Notes: a model not told the origin generated them from the sequence alone. Shown: positions 8,817 to 18,486, counted from the first letter of the stretch. The stretch: DNA of 64,000 nt from an uncultured Ulvibacter sp. (GCA_938083445.1 CALKCP010000019.1:62001-126000); one strand, 5' to 3'. Translations and numbers: made by a program.

Positions 8817-9773
8817 TTAAACTACTTCTTTTAGCTTATTAAGCTCTTTTTTTTCTGCGTGTGCCATAGCTGCGTCCCTCACCCACTTGCCTTCATCCCA
8901 CGCATTAACACGTGCACTCAAACGTTCTTTATTACATGGACCATGACCTTTTACAACTTGCCAGAATTCATCCCAATCTATTTCCCCAAAATCATAATGC
9001 CCAGTTTCCTCATTCCACTTTAAATCTGGATCTGGCACTGTAATACCTAACAAATCTGCCTGTGGCACTGTTTGATCAATAAATTGCTGGCGCAACTCAT
9101 CGTTGGTTTTACGTTTCAGTTTCCATTTCATAGACTGCTCCGTATGCACAGATTCTGCATCCACAGGACCTAACATCATAAGACTTGGCCACCACCATCT
9201 GTTTAGAGCATCTTGAGCCATTGCCTTTTGTTCTTTTGAACCTCTGCAAAGTGAAAGCATTATTTCGAAACCTTGACGTTGGTGAAAGCTCTCTTCTTTG
9301 CAAACACGAACCATCGCTCTTGCATAAGGACCAAAAGAAGTATTACATAGAGGTACTTGGTTTATAATGGCCGCACCATCAACCAGCCATCCAACGGCCC
9401 CCATATCTGCCCAACTAACTGTTGGGTAATTGAAAATGGAGGAGTATTTTGCTTTACCACTGTGTAACTGATCGTATAATTCGTCTCGAGAAATACCTAA
9501 GGTTTCACAAGCCGAATACAAATACAAACCATGACCTGCTTCATCCTGCACTTTGGCAAGCAATGCCACCTTACGACGCAAAGAAGGTGCTCGTGTAATC
9601 CAATTACCTTCTGGCAACATTCCGATAATCTCCGAATGTGCGTGTTGTGACATCTGGCGAATGTGTGTCTTACGATACTTTTCCGGCATCCAATCTTTGG
9701 GTTCAATCTTCTCATCACGAGCAATACGTGCTTCAAAGATTTCTTCGAGATTCTTAATATTTTCTTCGCTCAT
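8817..9773 (-). CDS. paaA: Phenylacetyl-CoA 1,2-epoxidase catalytic subunit PaaA
   Basis: The catalytic diiron subunit (318 residues) inserts one oxygen atom into the ring of phenylacetyl-CoA. Ferritin-like iron-ligand motifs are present: HSEIIG (Glu48), [12 protein letters not shown] (Glu78, His81) and [10 protein letters not shown] (Glu161, His164). It precedes paaB-C-D and follows paaE. A GC-rich hairpin lies 8 bases before its ATG. Confidence 0.96.
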   Translation of the reverse strand: MSEENIKNLEEIFEARIARDEKIEPKDWMPEKYRKTHIRQMSQHAHSEIIGMLPEGNWITRAPSLRRKVALLAKVQDEAGHGLYLYSACETLGISRDELYDQLHSGKAKYSSIFNYPTVSWADMGAVGWLVDGAAIINQVPLCNTSFGPYARAMVRVCKEESFHQRQGFEIMLSLCRGSKEQKAMAQDALNRWWWPSLMMLGPVDAESVHTEQSMKWKLKRKTNDELRQQFIDQTVPQADLLGITVPDPDLKWNEETGHYDFGEIDWDEFWQVVKGHGPCNKERLSARVNAWDEGKWVRDAAMAHAEKKELNKLKEVV

Positions 9774-9780
9774 ACCTAAT

Positions 9781-9798
9781 GCCCGCTAAGTCGGGTGC
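9781..9798. repeat. Short palindromic intergenic repeat, copy 2 (paaA leader)
   Basis: GCCCGCTAAGTCGGGTGC pairs CCCG with CGGG and sits 8 bp upstream of the paaA ATG. It resembles the other GC-rich palindromes in this window and could influence translation of paaA relative to paaE. Confidence 0.4.
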
Positions 9799-9830
9799 TT
9801 TTTAATTATACAGCTTCAATAACTGATGAG

Positions 9831-9850
9831 ATTCCTGCCTACGCCAGAAT
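9831..9850. repeat. Short palindromic intergenic repeat, copy 3 (degenerate)
   Basis: ATTCCTGCCTACGCCAGAAT matches copy 1 at 13 of 20 aligned positions or so by eye, with an imperfect stem. Like copy 1 it abuts a stop codon, here that of paaE. Confidence 0.4.
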
Positions 9851-10923
9851 TATACATCAAAATCTACTTTTACAGTGTCTGAAGTTGGAACAGCCTGGCA
9901 GCTTAGAACAAAATTCTGAGCTACTTCACTTTCTACCAACGCATAGTTCACTTTCATCTCTACACTTCCTTCCAATACTTCACATTTACAGGTACTACAA
10001 ACCCCACCTTTGCAAGCAAATGGCAAATCTGCACCTGCGCCAAGAGCAGCGTCTAAGATAGTATCATACTCCTTCGTCATTGTGAACTGAAACTCTTTTC
10101 CACCATCAACAATGATCACTTCAACTCCTTCAATATTTTGTTTTGCAAGGCGCTCGACACGCTGCTTATCTTCTTCGGAAAGCCCTGAGACAAATAATTC
10201 AAAATGCAGATGGCTTTTTGGCAAACCAGCCTCAATCAAATAGTCACTTACAAAATGCACCATATCCTCAGGACCACATAGAAACACTTCACTAGTATCT
10301 GGGATATCAATAAATGTTGATGTAAGTACGCTCATCTTCGCATCGTCAAACCGTCCATTGAATAAATCAATATCTCTTTTCTCTTTTGTTAAGAAATAAT
10401 AGATCTCAAAACGACCAAAATAAGTATTCCGCAGCTGCTCCAACTCCTCCTTAAAGATAATGGATTTTGCGGTTTTATTTACATAAAAGAGCTTGCATGT
10501 CGCACTGGGCTCTTGTGCCAGGTGCGTTTTAACCATAGAAAGCATTGGTGTTATTCCGCTTCCAGCGGCAAAGAACAAATAGTTCTTTTCCTTGCTGGCT
10601 TGTACCTCAACGCCAAAGTTCCCACTTGGAGCCATAACTTCAAGGACGTCTCCGGTACGCAATATATCATGAACATAGGTCGAAAATTTTCCGCCTGGTA
10701 TTTGCTTTACAGCTACCGTCCATTCCTTGTCTAGAGGACTAGAGCAAAGACTATAAGAACGTCTAGTGTCTTCGCCGTCGATATCTGCTTTTAAGGTAAG
10801 ATGCTGTCCTTGACGAAATGTAAATTCTTCGAAAAGCTCTTGAGGGACTTCGAAACTCACCACCGAACAATCGTCAGTCTCCTTATAAAGACTTTTTATT
10901 TTTAATCTGTGAAATTTTGACAC
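9850..10923 (-). CDS. paaE: Phenylacetyl-CoA epoxidase reductase subunit PaaE
   Basis: This 357-residue reductase passes electrons from NADPH to PaaA. Domains in order: FAD-binding barrel with RRSYSLCSSP (54-63), nucleotide-binding domain with AAGSGITPMLSM (119-130) and FLCGPEDM (214-221), then a C-terminal plant-type 2Fe-2S ferredoxin domain with Cys304, Cys309, Cys312 and Cys342. The start codon is GTG at 10923. It is the first gene of the operon, with the TAnnTTTG promoter and operator 20-50 bases upstream. Placing paaE first is typical of Bacteroidota. Confidence 0.95.
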   Translation of the reverse strand: MSKFHRLKIKSLYKETDDCSVVSFEVPQELFEEFTFRQGQHLTLKADIDGEDTRRSYSLCSSPLDKEWTVAVKQIPGGKFSTYVHDILRTGDVLEVMAPSGNFGVEVQASKEKNYLFFAAGSGITPMLSMVKTHLAQEPSATCKLFYVNKTAKSIIFKEELEQLRNTYFGRFEIYYFLTKEKRDIDLFNGRFDDAKMSVLTSTFIDIPDTSEVFLCGPEDMVHFVSDYLIEAGLPKSHLHFELFVSGLSEEDKQRVERLAKQNIEGVEVIIVDGGKEFQFTMTKEYDTILDAALGAGADLPFACKGGVCSTCKCEVLEGSVEMKVNYALVESEVAQNFVLSCQAVPTSDTVKVDFDV

Positions 10924-10942
10924 GTCATTTCAAATTAGAGAA

Positions 10943-10973
10943 CAAAACTAACGTTTGTTAGTTAGAATTGCAA
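10943..10973 (-). promoter_or_regulatory. paa operon promoter with TetR-type operator
   Basis: On the minus strand TTG (10973-10971) and TAGTTTTG (10950-10943) are separated by 20 bases, matching the Bacteroidota -33/-7 pattern. A perfect inverted repeat AACTAAC-4-GTTAGTT (10946-10963) fills the end of the spacer and covers part of the -7 box. A TetR regulator gene ends 9 bp beyond. The arrangement fits repression relieved by phenylacetyl-CoA, as known for PaaR/PaaX systems; the ligand is inference. Confidence 0.7.
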
Positions 10974-10981
10974 GTTAAGTT

Positions 10982-11554
10982 TTAAACGACAATTCCGTTT
11001 AGCAAAACAGCAACCATGTCTTTTTTTAAAATATTGACATCTAGCTTTCCTCGCTTTTGATACCAAACGTACAATGACCTTAGCGTGGAGAGAATAGAAA
11101 ATAAAATTACTTCGGGATGCTGCGCTTTAATTTCTTCTTTTTCGATGCCCTCTTTTATAATTTTCCTGAAATTTTCTTCATAGTTTTCTCTCATCTTCAC
11201 GAAGTCTGATAGATCATCATTTTCAAGATGCATCCAATCGTTGTTTAATGCCGCTAAGCCTTCCGAATAATTAACCGTAATGTCAATATGCAATTCAATA
11301 ACACTTGTAATTTTTTCTGTTGGTGTTGCCGTCGATAACATCACAGTATTCATTCCTAAGGTAAACTCTTGAGCTACTTCAAGTATTAAAGTTGAAAGAA
11401 TTTCCTGCTTCCCTTGAATATGATTATAAAGACTTGCCGCTTTAATGCCCATAGCCAGAGCGATGTCGCGCATAGAAACCGCATTATACCCTTTTTCTTT
11501 AAAAAGACGCGATGCAACAATGATAATTTCTTCTTTCCTCGTTCGAGCTTTCAT
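10982..11554 (-). CDS. TetR/AcrR family transcriptional regulator, probable paa regulator
   Basis: This 190-residue protein has an N-terminal helix-turn-helix typical of TetR: SRLFKEKGYNAVSMRDIA followed by KAASLYNHIQGKQEIL (residues 15-52). The C-terminal ligand-binding helices are divergent, as usual. It reads in the same direction as the paa operon and ends 58 bp upstream of paaE, next to a perfect inverted repeat inside the paaE promoter. It is therefore the best candidate to control the operon, like PaaR of other bacteria, but regulation has not been shown here. A divergent hydroxylase gene starts 157 bp from its start. Confidence 0.9.
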   Translation of the reverse strand: MKARTRKEEIIIVASRLFKEKGYNAVSMRDIALAMGIKAASLYNHIQGKQEILSTLILEVAQEFTLGMNTVMLSTATPTEKITSVIELHIDITVNYSEGLAALNNDWMHLENDDLSDFVKMRENYEENFRKIIKEGIEKEEIKAQHPEVILFSILSTLRSLYVWYQKRGKLDVNILKKDMVAVLLNGIVV

Positions 11555-11674
11555 AGGTATGCAAGATACTAATTCTGTCAGAAATCTTACCTTAGATCTC
11601 CTTCAACGAGCCTGCCGAAAATTGAGGCTACCCCCGAAAGCTTCATCTGGCTTATATCCTATCAAGCATTTTAG

Positions 11675-11703
11675 TTGTGAACTCGTAAAAAAGTGTAATT
11701 TTG
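11675..11703 (+). promoter_or_regulatory. Promoter of the aromatic amino acid hydroxylase gene
   Basis: TTG (11675-11677), 18 bases, then TAATTTTG (11696-11703) matches the Bacteroidota consensus. The hydroxylase ATG is at 11712, so the transcript would begin within a few bases of the start codon (leaderless or nearly so). Confidence 0.55.
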
Positions 11704-11711
11704 AACTAACT

Positions 11712-13481
11712 ATGAAAGCAAACATTGTATCAAACGAGCTAATAGATCGGCTGCCTCCCCATCTAAAGCAATATATACGGCCGCAGGACTATAAGCGATA
11801 CACGCCAATTGACCAGGCAGTTTGGCGGTTTGTAATGCGTAAAAATGTTGATTATTTAAGTCGGGTAGCTCACGAGAGCTATTCGGAAGGACTAAAAAAA
11901 ACTGGAATTTCCATCAATGAGATTCCTTCGATGTATGGAATGAACCGCATTCTGAAAGAAATAGGTTGGGCCGCGGTCGCTGTTGACGGATTTATACCGC
12001 CCAATGCATTTATGGAATTTCAAGCATATAAAGTCCTTGTGATTGCCAGCGACATTAGACAATTGGAAAACATTGAATATACCCCAGCACCCGATATAAT
12101 CCATGAAGGAGCTGGACATGCGCCGATTATAGCCAGTCCAGATTATGCCGAATACCTCAGGCGGTTTGGTGAGGTTGGTGCGAAGGCAATTTCGAGTGCA
12201 CATGATATTAACATGTATGAGGCTGTTCGAGAGCTCTCTATTTTAAAGGAAGCAAAAGGTATTTCGATAGCCGAAATTGATGTCGTCGAAAAGAAAGTTA
12301 AAAAACTTCAGCGCAAAAAAGTAAAGGCCTCAGAGATATCCTTGATTCGCAACTTACATTGGTGGACGGTTGAATATGGCTTGGTTGGGACCGTAACTGA
12401 ACCAAAAATATATGGAGCAGGGTTGCTATCATCGATTGGCGAAAGCACCTGGTGCATGAAAGATGAAGTTAAGAAAATACCCTATTCTATTGATGCCGCT
12501 TATCAAGATTTTGACATAACGAAACCACAACCTCAGCTATATGTAACACCAGATTTTGCCTATTTACAAGAAGTTTTAGAGGAATTTGCCAATACGATGG
12601 CCGTGCGAAAAGGAGGCTGGCGTGGACTGAAAAAATTAATCAAATCCAAACAGTTAGGAACTCTTGAACTTAGCACAGGCCTTCAAATTAGCGGTCATTT
12701 TACACGAATGATTCAGAATGAGGATAAGGAAGTTGTTTTCTTCGAAACGGAAGGTGAAACCGCTCTTTCGTATCGAGAAAAGGAAGTAATTGGTCACGGA
12801 GTTTCTAGACATAAAAATGGATTCAGGTCTCCCTTAGGAAAATTAAAAGGGATTAATCTCTCCATTGAAAATATGGGTCCCAGAGACCTGCAGGCCTATA
12901 ATTTCTACGACGGAAAGCAAATTGCATTCGAATTTGAAAGCGGTATTATCGTTGAAGGCCTCAATGTAACGGGAATTCGCAACCTGCGCGGAGAATTAAT
13001 GTTAATTCAATTTTCAAATTGCACGGTAACATATAAAGATGAAGTTCTTTTCACTCCAGAGATGGGAGATTTTGATATGGCAGTGGGTAAAGAAATAGTT
13101 TCGGCTTTTGCAGGTGCAGCCGACTATTATTCCTTTGATCTAACAAATCAAGTGAGTGCTACTGAAACAATAAAAGTTGAGCTTTCATCAAAAGAGACCG
13201 CCTTGAATTTAATGTATCAAGAAGTAAGTCGCATTAGAAATATAAACAAAGCAATCGAAGAAAACTCTGAAGAATGTAAGAGGCTCATGGCGATTTTCAA
13301 GACAGTTTTAGAAAATCATTCAGAAGATTGGTTATTAGCTCTTGAAATCTATGAATTAACTGCTGCCAATCGCGTATTAAACTTCCTGAACCATTTTAAA
13401 CAAGAGCATCCAAAGGTTGGACATTTAATAGAAGGAGGATTAGCCCTAATCGAAAAAGAACACCTAAAACAATTGGAATAG
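11712..13481 (+). CDS. Aromatic amino acid hydroxylase (phenylalanine 4-monooxygenase-like) with long C-terminal region
   Basis: This protein is 589 residues from the ATG at 11712. A frame running upstream to 11445 overlaps the TetR gene and is rejected. The N-terminal half is a biopterin-dependent hydroxylase: iron ligands His131 and His136 in IIHEGAGHAP and Glu221 in WWTVEYGLVG are all present. Classical bacterial phenylalanine hydroxylases are about 260-300 residues. Here about 300 further residues follow, with no domain I recognise. Placement divergent from the paa regulator suggests a role in phenylalanine/tyrosine breakdown, or in a linked aromatic pathway. The substrate is not certain. 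Confidence 0.85.
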   Translation: MKANIVSNELIDRLPPHLKQYIRPQDYKRYTPIDQAVWRFVMRKNVDYLSRVAHESYSEGLKKTGISINEIPSMYGMNRILKEIGWAAVAVDGFIPPNAFMEFQAYKVLVIASDIRQLENIEYTPAPDIIHEGAGHAPIIASPDYAEYLRRFGEVGAKAISSAHDINMYEAVRELSILKEAKGISIAEIDVVEKKVKKLQRKKVKASEISLIRNLHWWTVEYGLVGTVTEPKIYGAGLLSSIGESTWCMKDEVKKIPYSIDAAYQDFDITKPQPQLYVTPDFAYLQEVLEEFANTMAVRKGGWRGLKKLIKSKQLGTLELSTGLQISGHFTRMIQNEDKEVVFFETEGETALSYREKEVIGHGVSRHKNGFRSPLGKLKGINLSIENMGPRDLQAYNFYDGKQIAFEFESGIIVEGLNVTGIRNLRGELMLIQFSNCTVTYKDEVLFTPEMGDFDMAVGKEIVSAFAGAADYYSFDLTNQVSATETIKVELSSKETALNLMYQEVSRIRNINKAIEENSEECKRLMAIFKTVLENHSEDWLLALEIYELTAANRVLNFLNHFKQEHPKVGHLIEGGLALIEKEHLKQLE

Positions 13482-13757
13482 CGCGGGGTGTACTTGGTTT
13501 TTATCCGGAAACATTTGAGGTAATGATGCCTTTTTTGCGCAGCAAACTCAGTAAGAGATTAAAAAATGATGAAAAGACTAAAAGCATAGCTGTTTTTAGG
13601 CATAACGATAAGCTCACATAGCAATACAACCTAAGAATGGTTGTTCTTGAAAAATTATTTTAAACAATCTATCTAGCAGACCATAAAGCCAAAATATTGA
13701 TTTATCTAAAAAAGATTTTATCTGATACCTAACACTCTTTTTGTACCTTGTTCAAAT
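13482..13757. other. Intergenic spacer without a gene
   Basis: There is no supported gene here. A small hairpin (ACAACC / GGTTGT, 13626-13644) is present but has no T-run. Confidence 0.5.
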
Positions 13758-14555
13758 ATGAAAAGCATTCTTCTACTCTTCCTTTTTGTAACAATTCACC
13801 TCCATTCACAAGAGTTTGAATTGGTCTCATCTAAATCTTTCAATGCAACCACCTTTGTGGGAGTTGACTCCTATAACAACATGTATTCAATAAAGAACAG
13901 GGTGCTGTATAAAAAGGGACCCGACGGGAGCTTCACCTTTAACGATTTTCAGCTAGGTAATTTAAGTTCTGTGGATATTATTAATCCCCTCAAGATAATC
14001 CTCTTTTACGAAGACACCAATACGGTTTTGCTTCTTGACAACAAACTAAACCTTATTGAACGAATAGCATTTAATACTATTTCTAATTTTATTAATATAG
14101 GTAATGCCACGAACGCAGGAAATAGCAAACTCTGGATTTTCAATGTAGATTCTCAGCAGTTAGAGCTATACAATTACATTACGAACGCGAAGACTATAGT
14201 GTCTCAACCATTTGAAGGCAAACTCATCTCACAAGCTAGTAATTTTAATTACTGTTTTATTCTAACTGAAAACAAACTTCGAACATTTAACAGATATGGA
14301 AGTTTACTTTCTGAATACCAAATGGAGGGATATAAAAAAATAGTCCACCACAATAAAAACACCATCGCTCTCAAGGAAAATGAAATGTTTTTTGTTGTAA
14401 ACGATTCATTAAACCCCGAATATCAAACCGTTAATCCAATAAATATAACGATCTCCGAAAACAGTATAAAAGACTTGTACCTTACTGAGGATTTCTTGTA
14501 TATTTATGACGGTAAAAGTGTACACACTTTTTCATACAAATCATCTAAGCAGTAA
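13758..14555 (+). CDS. Secreted hypothetical protein, possibly beta-propeller
   Basis: This 265-residue protein has a clear signal peptide (MKSILLLFLFVTIHLHSQ). Short recurring stretches ending in aromatic/aspartate residues (for example YKKGPDGSFTFNDF and LWIFNVDSQQLELYNY) suggest a beta-propeller, but no family is recognised with certainty. The stop codon is 5 bases before the deoxynucleoside kinase gene, so the two are probably cotranscribed. Function is unknown; it is exported to the periplasm or cell surface. Confidence 0.75.
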   Translation: MKSILLLFLFVTIHLHSQEFELVSSKSFNATTFVGVDSYNNMYSIKNRVLYKKGPDGSFTFNDFQLGNLSSVDIINPLKIILFYEDTNTVLLLDNKLNLIERIAFNTISNFINIGNATNAGNSKLWIFNVDSQQLELYNYITNAKTIVSQPFEGKLISQASNFNYCFILTENKLRTFNRYGSLLSEYQMEGYKKIVHHNKNTIALKENEMFFVVNDSLNPEYQTVNPINITISENSIKDLYLTEDFLYIYDGKSVHTFSYKSSKQ

Positions 14556-14560
14556 AATTT

Positions 14561-15175
14561 ATGCACGTTGCAATCGCAGGAAACATTGGGTCAGGAAAAA
14601 CTACACTAACTCGTTTGTTAGCGAAACATTATAAGTGGCAGGCTCATTTCGAGGATGTCGAAGACAATCCATACTTGGACGATTTTTATAATTCGATGGA
14701 GCGTTGGTCTTTTAACCTTCAGATTTATTTTTTAAACAGTCGGTTTAGACAAATATTAGATATTCGCGAGCGAGGCAAAAAAGTAATTCAAGATCGAACG
14801 ATCTATGAAGACGCCTATATTTTCGCGCCTAACCTCCATGCAATGGGGTTAATGACAAATCGAGATTTTGAAAATTACCGGTCACTATTCGATCTTATGG
14901 AAAGTGTTACCGAGGGACCCGATTTACTTATATATCTTAGAAGCTCGATCCCTAACCTTGTGAAGCAAATCCACACACGTGGTCGCGAATATGAAAACTC
15001 AATTAGTATTGATTATCTAAGCCGTCTAAACGAGCGTTACGAGGCTTGGATTCATGATTATGACAAGGGAAATATCATTATCTTAGATGTAGACAATATT
15101 GATTTTGTAAACAATCCAGAACACTTAGGGGAGGTAATCAATCGCATCGATGCCGAGATTAACGGTCTTTTTTAA
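14561..15175 (+). CDS. Deoxynucleoside kinase
   Basis: This 204-residue dNK/dGK family enzyme phosphorylates deoxynucleosides in the salvage pathway. The P-loop GNIGSGKTTL is at residues 7-16, QDRTIYEDAYIFA (near 76-88) matches the conserved ERS/DRS-type motif, and IHTRGREYE is an Arg-rich lid-like segment. The specific base preference cannot be read from sequence. It ends before a bidirectional terminator shared with hppA. Confidence 0.92.
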   Translation: MHVAIAGNIGSGKTTLTRLLAKHYKWQAHFEDVEDNPYLDDFYNSMERWSFNLQIYFLNSRFRQILDIRERGKKVIQDRTIYEDAYIFAPNLHAMGLMTNRDFENYRSLFDLMESVTEGPDLLIYLRSSIPNLVKQIHTRGREYENSISIDYLSRLNERYEAWIHDYDKGNIIILDVDNIDFVNNPEHLGEVINRIDAEINGLF

Positions 15176-15360
15176 GCGCAGGACTCTCTTGTTGAAATGA
15201 TAAAAAATTTCTTACTCTTAGCGGTACCTTTATTTTCTTGCGATCGTGCTACTTGAACTAGATCAGGAGAAACGCTGACTATTTCAGTTTAAGGAGTATC
15301 TACAACTTCAACTAGTTACTTTACTGCTTCTTTTACTAAGCAATACACTTAACATATTAT

Positions 15361-15396
15361 AAAAAAAGGTTCTATGTATACATAGAACCTTTTTTT
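15361..15396. terminator. Bidirectional rho-independent terminator between dNK and hppA
   Basis: This is a perfect 36-bp palindrome: seven A, then GGTTCTATGTA, its complement and seven T. With an A-run on one side and a T-run on the other it works on both strands and separates the convergent deoxynucleoside kinase and hppA genes. Confidence 0.9.
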
Positions 15397-15414
15397 ATAA
15401 ATAAGAATGCTTGC

Positions 15415-17841
15415 TTAGTTATTCTCTACAACCACTTTTGCATCTTTAATACCTTCAAGCTGGGCTTTTACCTCAGCCTCGGTTCCTGAAAATGTTTTTA
15501 TTTCAGTTACCGTCTCTCCATCTTTTGTTGTTTCAATAGTAACATCGGCAGTTGTAACATCACCTTCAACCGACATATTCACTATGACTTCTTTTCTAAT
15601 TTCTTTGGCAACAGCTTCATCCAAATGAATAATTTGTTCCGAAGTAGTTGCAGCATGCCCCATTTCTGTTGTATGCCCTCCTAAAATTGGCGCAATAACC
15701 AATCCAATAAGACACGTCAGTTTGATCAAAATATTCATAGATGGCCCAGAAGTATCTTTAAATGGATCACCAACAGTATCACCTGTTACTGCCGCTTTAT
15801 GCGCTTCAGAACCTTTGTAAGTCATAACTCCATTAATCTCTACACCAGCTTCGAAAGATTTCTTAGCGTTATCCCAAGCACCTCCTGCATTGTTTTGGAA
15901 AATAGCCCAAAGTACACCAGATACTGTAACACCAGCCATATAACCACCTAACATTTCTGCCACTAACATATTATTATCCTGATACACTAATTTACCTACT
16001 AATACAACAGCTATTGGGAAACCTATTGTTAAAATTCCTGGTAACATCATTTCTTTTAAAGATGCCTTGGTAGAAATGTCAACACATTTATCGTATTCTG
16101 GTTTTCCAGTTCCTTCCATAATTCCAGGAATTTCTTTAAACTGTCTTACCACTTCATTTACCATTTCCATAGCCGCTTTTCCTACAGCATTCATAGCCAA
16201 TGCTGAGAAAACAACAGGCACCATACCTCCAACAAACAACATCGCTAAAACAGGTGCTTTAAAAATGTTAATCCCGTCGATACCAGTGAATGTTACATAG
16301 GCAGCAAATAAAGCCAATGACGTTAATGCCGCAGAAGCAATAGCAAAACCTTTTCCAGTTGCCGCAGTTGTATTACCCACAGCATCTAAAATATCAGTTC
16401 GTTCTCTTACGATAGGATCTTGCTCACTCATTTCAGCAATACCACCTGCATTATCAGCAATGGGTCCAAAAGCATCAATAGCTAACTGCATTGCAGTTGT
16501 TGCCATCATTGCAGAAGCGGCTAAAGCAACTCCGTAGAAACCAGCTAAAGCATATGAAGCCCATATTGCGGCGGCAAATAATAATACAGAAGAGAACGTA
16601 GAAATCATTCCAGTAGCTAAACCAGCAATAATATTTGTTCCGGCTCCTGTGCTAGATTGTTGTACGATTTTTAAAATTGGTTTAGAACCTAGACCTGTAT
16701 AGTATTCAGTAAATGCTGAGATTCCAGCACCAACAACCAAACCAACTAGACAAGCATAAAATACGCGCATCGAAGAAATGTCCTGAATTCCTTCTCCGAA
16801 GAAATCCATTTGCATTGTTTCTGGCAACATCCAAGTAACCAAACCATAACAGGCGATAGCAACCATTATTATTGAAGCCCAATTTCCTATATTTAATGCT
16901 TTTTGAACATCTGCTTCTTTTGCATCATTTGATGATATTTTAACCACCATGGTCCCAATAAGAGAAATTATAATTCCAACACCTGCTATAGACATTGGTA
17001 ATAGAATGGGGCCAATACCACCGAAAGCATCTTGAATTGATCCTCCCATATCTTTAATGACATAATTCCCTAATACCATAGCTGCTAAAACAGTTGCTAC
17101 ATAAGATCCAAATAAATCGGCTCCCATACCTGCAACATCTCCTACGTTATCTCCAACATTATCAGCAATTGTTGCCGGATTTCTTGGATCATCTTCTGGG
17201 ATATCAGCTTGTACTTTTCCTGCTAAATCTGCACCTACATCGGCAGCTTTCGTATAAATACCACCACCAACTCTGGCAAATAAAGCAATAGACTCTGCAC
17301 CTAATGAGAAACCAGCAAGTGCTTCTAAAACAATTGTCATATCGGCCGTGTTGGTCCACTCACCTCCCATAAACAGTTGGAAGAATATAATAAAGAAAAG
17401 GGTCAATCCTAATACAGCTAGACCAGCTACTCCAAGTCCCATAACAGTACCACCACCAAAAGATACTTTTAGTGCGTTCGGCAAACTAGTTTTAGCTGCT
17501 TGAGTAGTTCTAACATTGGTCTTCGTTGCTATTTTCATCCCCATGTTTCCTGCAAATGCAGAAAATATAGCACCAATAACAAAAGCAACTACTATTAAAT
17601 AGGTGCTATCCATATAAAAAGCAATACCTGCAAGAACAGCACTTGCTCCAACAACAAAGATTGTTAGCAAACGGTATTCTGCATTTAAAAAAGCCAGCGC
17701 TCCTTCATAGATGTGATCTGAAATTTCTTTCATTTTACCGTCTCCTGCATCTTGTTTCATTACCCAAGACCTTTTGATTACCATATAAAGTAATCCAATT
17801 ACTGCCATTGCTATTGGCATATAAATCATCATTGATTCCAT
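15415..17841 (-). CDS. hppA: Membrane-bound ion-pumping pyrophosphatase, K+-dependent type
   Basis: This 808-residue polytopic pump hydrolyses pyrophosphate to export H+ and/or Na+. The substrate-binding motif [18 protein letters not shown] is followed by the acidic [21 protein letters not shown] carries the Ala pair typical of K+-dependent enzymes; K+-independent ones have a Lys there. About 75 residues after the last membrane segment form an unusual soluble, Glu/Val/Thr-rich tail. Whether the ion is Na+ or H+ is not decided by what I can read. A TACTTTTG promoter box lies 36 bp upstream, and a soluble pyrophosphatase gene is next. Confidence 0.95.
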   Translation of the reverse strand: MESMMIYMPIAMAVIGLLYMVIKRSWVMKQDAGDGKMKEISDHIYEGALAFLNAEYRLLTIFVVGASAVLAGIAFYMDSTYLIVVAFVIGAIFSAFAGNMGMKIATKTNVRTTQAAKTSLPNALKVSFGGGTVMGLGVAGLAVLGLTLFFIIFFQLFMGGEWTNTADMTIVLEALAGFSLGAESIALFARVGGGIYTKAADVGADLAGKVQADIPEDDPRNPATIADNVGDNVGDVAGMGADLFGSYVATVLAAMVLGNYVIKDMGGSIQDAFGGIGPILLPMSIAGVGIIISLIGTMVVKISSNDAKEADVQKALNIGNWASIIMVAIACYGLVTWMLPETMQMDFFGEGIQDISSMRVFYACLVGLVVGAGISAFTEYYTGLGSKPILKIVQQSSTGAGTNIIAGLATGMISTFSSVLLFAAAIWASYALAGFYGVALAASAMMATTAMQLAIDAFGPIADNAGGIAEMSEQDPIVRERTDILDAVGNTTAATGKGFAIASAALTSLALFAAYVTFTGIDGINIFKAPVLAMLFVGGMVPVVFSALAMNAVGKAAMEMVNEVVRQFKEIPGIMEGTGKPEYDKCVDISTKASLKEMMLPGILTIGFPIAVVLVGKLVYQDNNMLVAEMLGGYMAGVTVSGVLWAIFQNNAGGAWDNAKKSFEAGVEINGVMTYKGSEAHKAAVTGDTVGDPFKDTSGPSMNILIKLTCLIGLVIAPILGGHTTEMGHAATTSEQIIHLDEAVAKEIRKEVIVNMSVEGDVTTADVTIETTKDGETVTEIKTFSGTEAEVKAQLEGIKDAKVVVENN

Positions 17842-17876
17842 ATTATTATTGATTTGTGATTGTTGTTTTCGCAGGG

Positions 17877-17884
17877 CAAAAGTA
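17877..17884 (-). promoter_or_regulatory. hppA -7 promoter element
   Basis: TACTTTTG on the minus strand fits TAnnTTTG and lies 36 bases upstream of the hppA ATG. No clear TTG is found at the expected -33 position. Confidence 0.45.
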
Positions 17885-17902
17885 ACAAATTGAACGGGAA
17901 TT

Positions 17903-17933
17903 AAAAAACCCTTTTCAATTCGCTTGAAAAGGC
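17903..17933 (-). terminator. Terminator downstream of ppa
   Basis: On the minus strand CCTTTTCAA pairs with TTGAAAAGG around GCGAA, followed by a run of six T. It ends the ppa transcript just before the hppA promoter, so the two pyrophosphatase genes are separate units. Confidence 0.8.
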
Positions 17934-17958
17934 TTTGAATACTAGCTAATTAGATACT

Positions 17959-18486
17959 TTAAATAGTGAAATTCCCACTTACTTTATGATCGCTCGTTTC
18001 ATAGCGATTGATGCATTTATTTAGAATGTCGTAGGCCTCTGAGGCATCTCCCCAGCCACCAACGTCAACGCGCTTTTTTTCTAAATCTTTGTACACTTGA
18101 AAGAAGTGCTCTATCTCCTTTACAATATGTGGATTCAAATCGGAAAGGTCATTCAAACTATTCCAAATTGGATCTGAGACTGGAACGCATATCACTTTTT
18201 CATCGGGCCCTTTTTCATCTGCCATATGAAAAACTCCAATGGGTTTTACTTCCATAACACACATTGGAAAAGTAGGCTCCCCTCCCAAAACAAGGACATC
18301 TAGTGGATCACCGTCTAAGGCTAAAGTTTCAGGTATAAAACCATAATCTGCTGGATACATCATCGAAGAAAAAAGCATTCTGTCGAATCGAATCTTTTTT
18401 AACTCAAAATCGTATTCATACTTGTTTCTGCTCCCCTTTGGAATTTCTATTAACACGTCAAAGGTTTGTATTTTATTGGTACTCAT
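17959..18486 (-). CDS. ppa: Soluble inorganic pyrophosphatase (family I)
   Basis: This 175-residue family I enzyme hydrolyses cytosolic pyrophosphate to drive biosynthesis. The signature DGDPLDVLVLGGEP (near residues 96-109) holds the metal-binding Asp residues, and PKGSRNKYEYD at the N-terminus is typical. It sits directly upstream of the membrane pyrophosphatase on the same strand but has its own terminator. The cell thus has both an energy-wasting and an energy-conserving route for pyrophosphate. Confidence 0.95.
   Translation of the reverse strand: MSTNKIQTFDVLIEIPKGSRNKYEYDFELKKIRFDRMLFSSMMYPADYGFIPETLALDGDPLDVLVLGGEPTFPMCVMEVKPIGVFHMADEKGPDEKVICVPVSDPIWNSLNDLSDLNPHIVKEIEHFFQVYKDLEKKRVDVGGWGDASEAYDILNKCINRYETSDHKVSGNFTI

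Noticed and set aside
9795-10061. Open frame on the plus strand across the paaE 3' end
   Set aside because: Antisense to paaE and without any recognisable protein features.
11445-11711. Upstream extension of the hydroxylase frame overlapping the TetR gene
   Set aside because: These codons lie antisense to the TetR coding region, contain no domain sequence and precede a good promoter at 11675-11703. The ATG at 11712 fits better.
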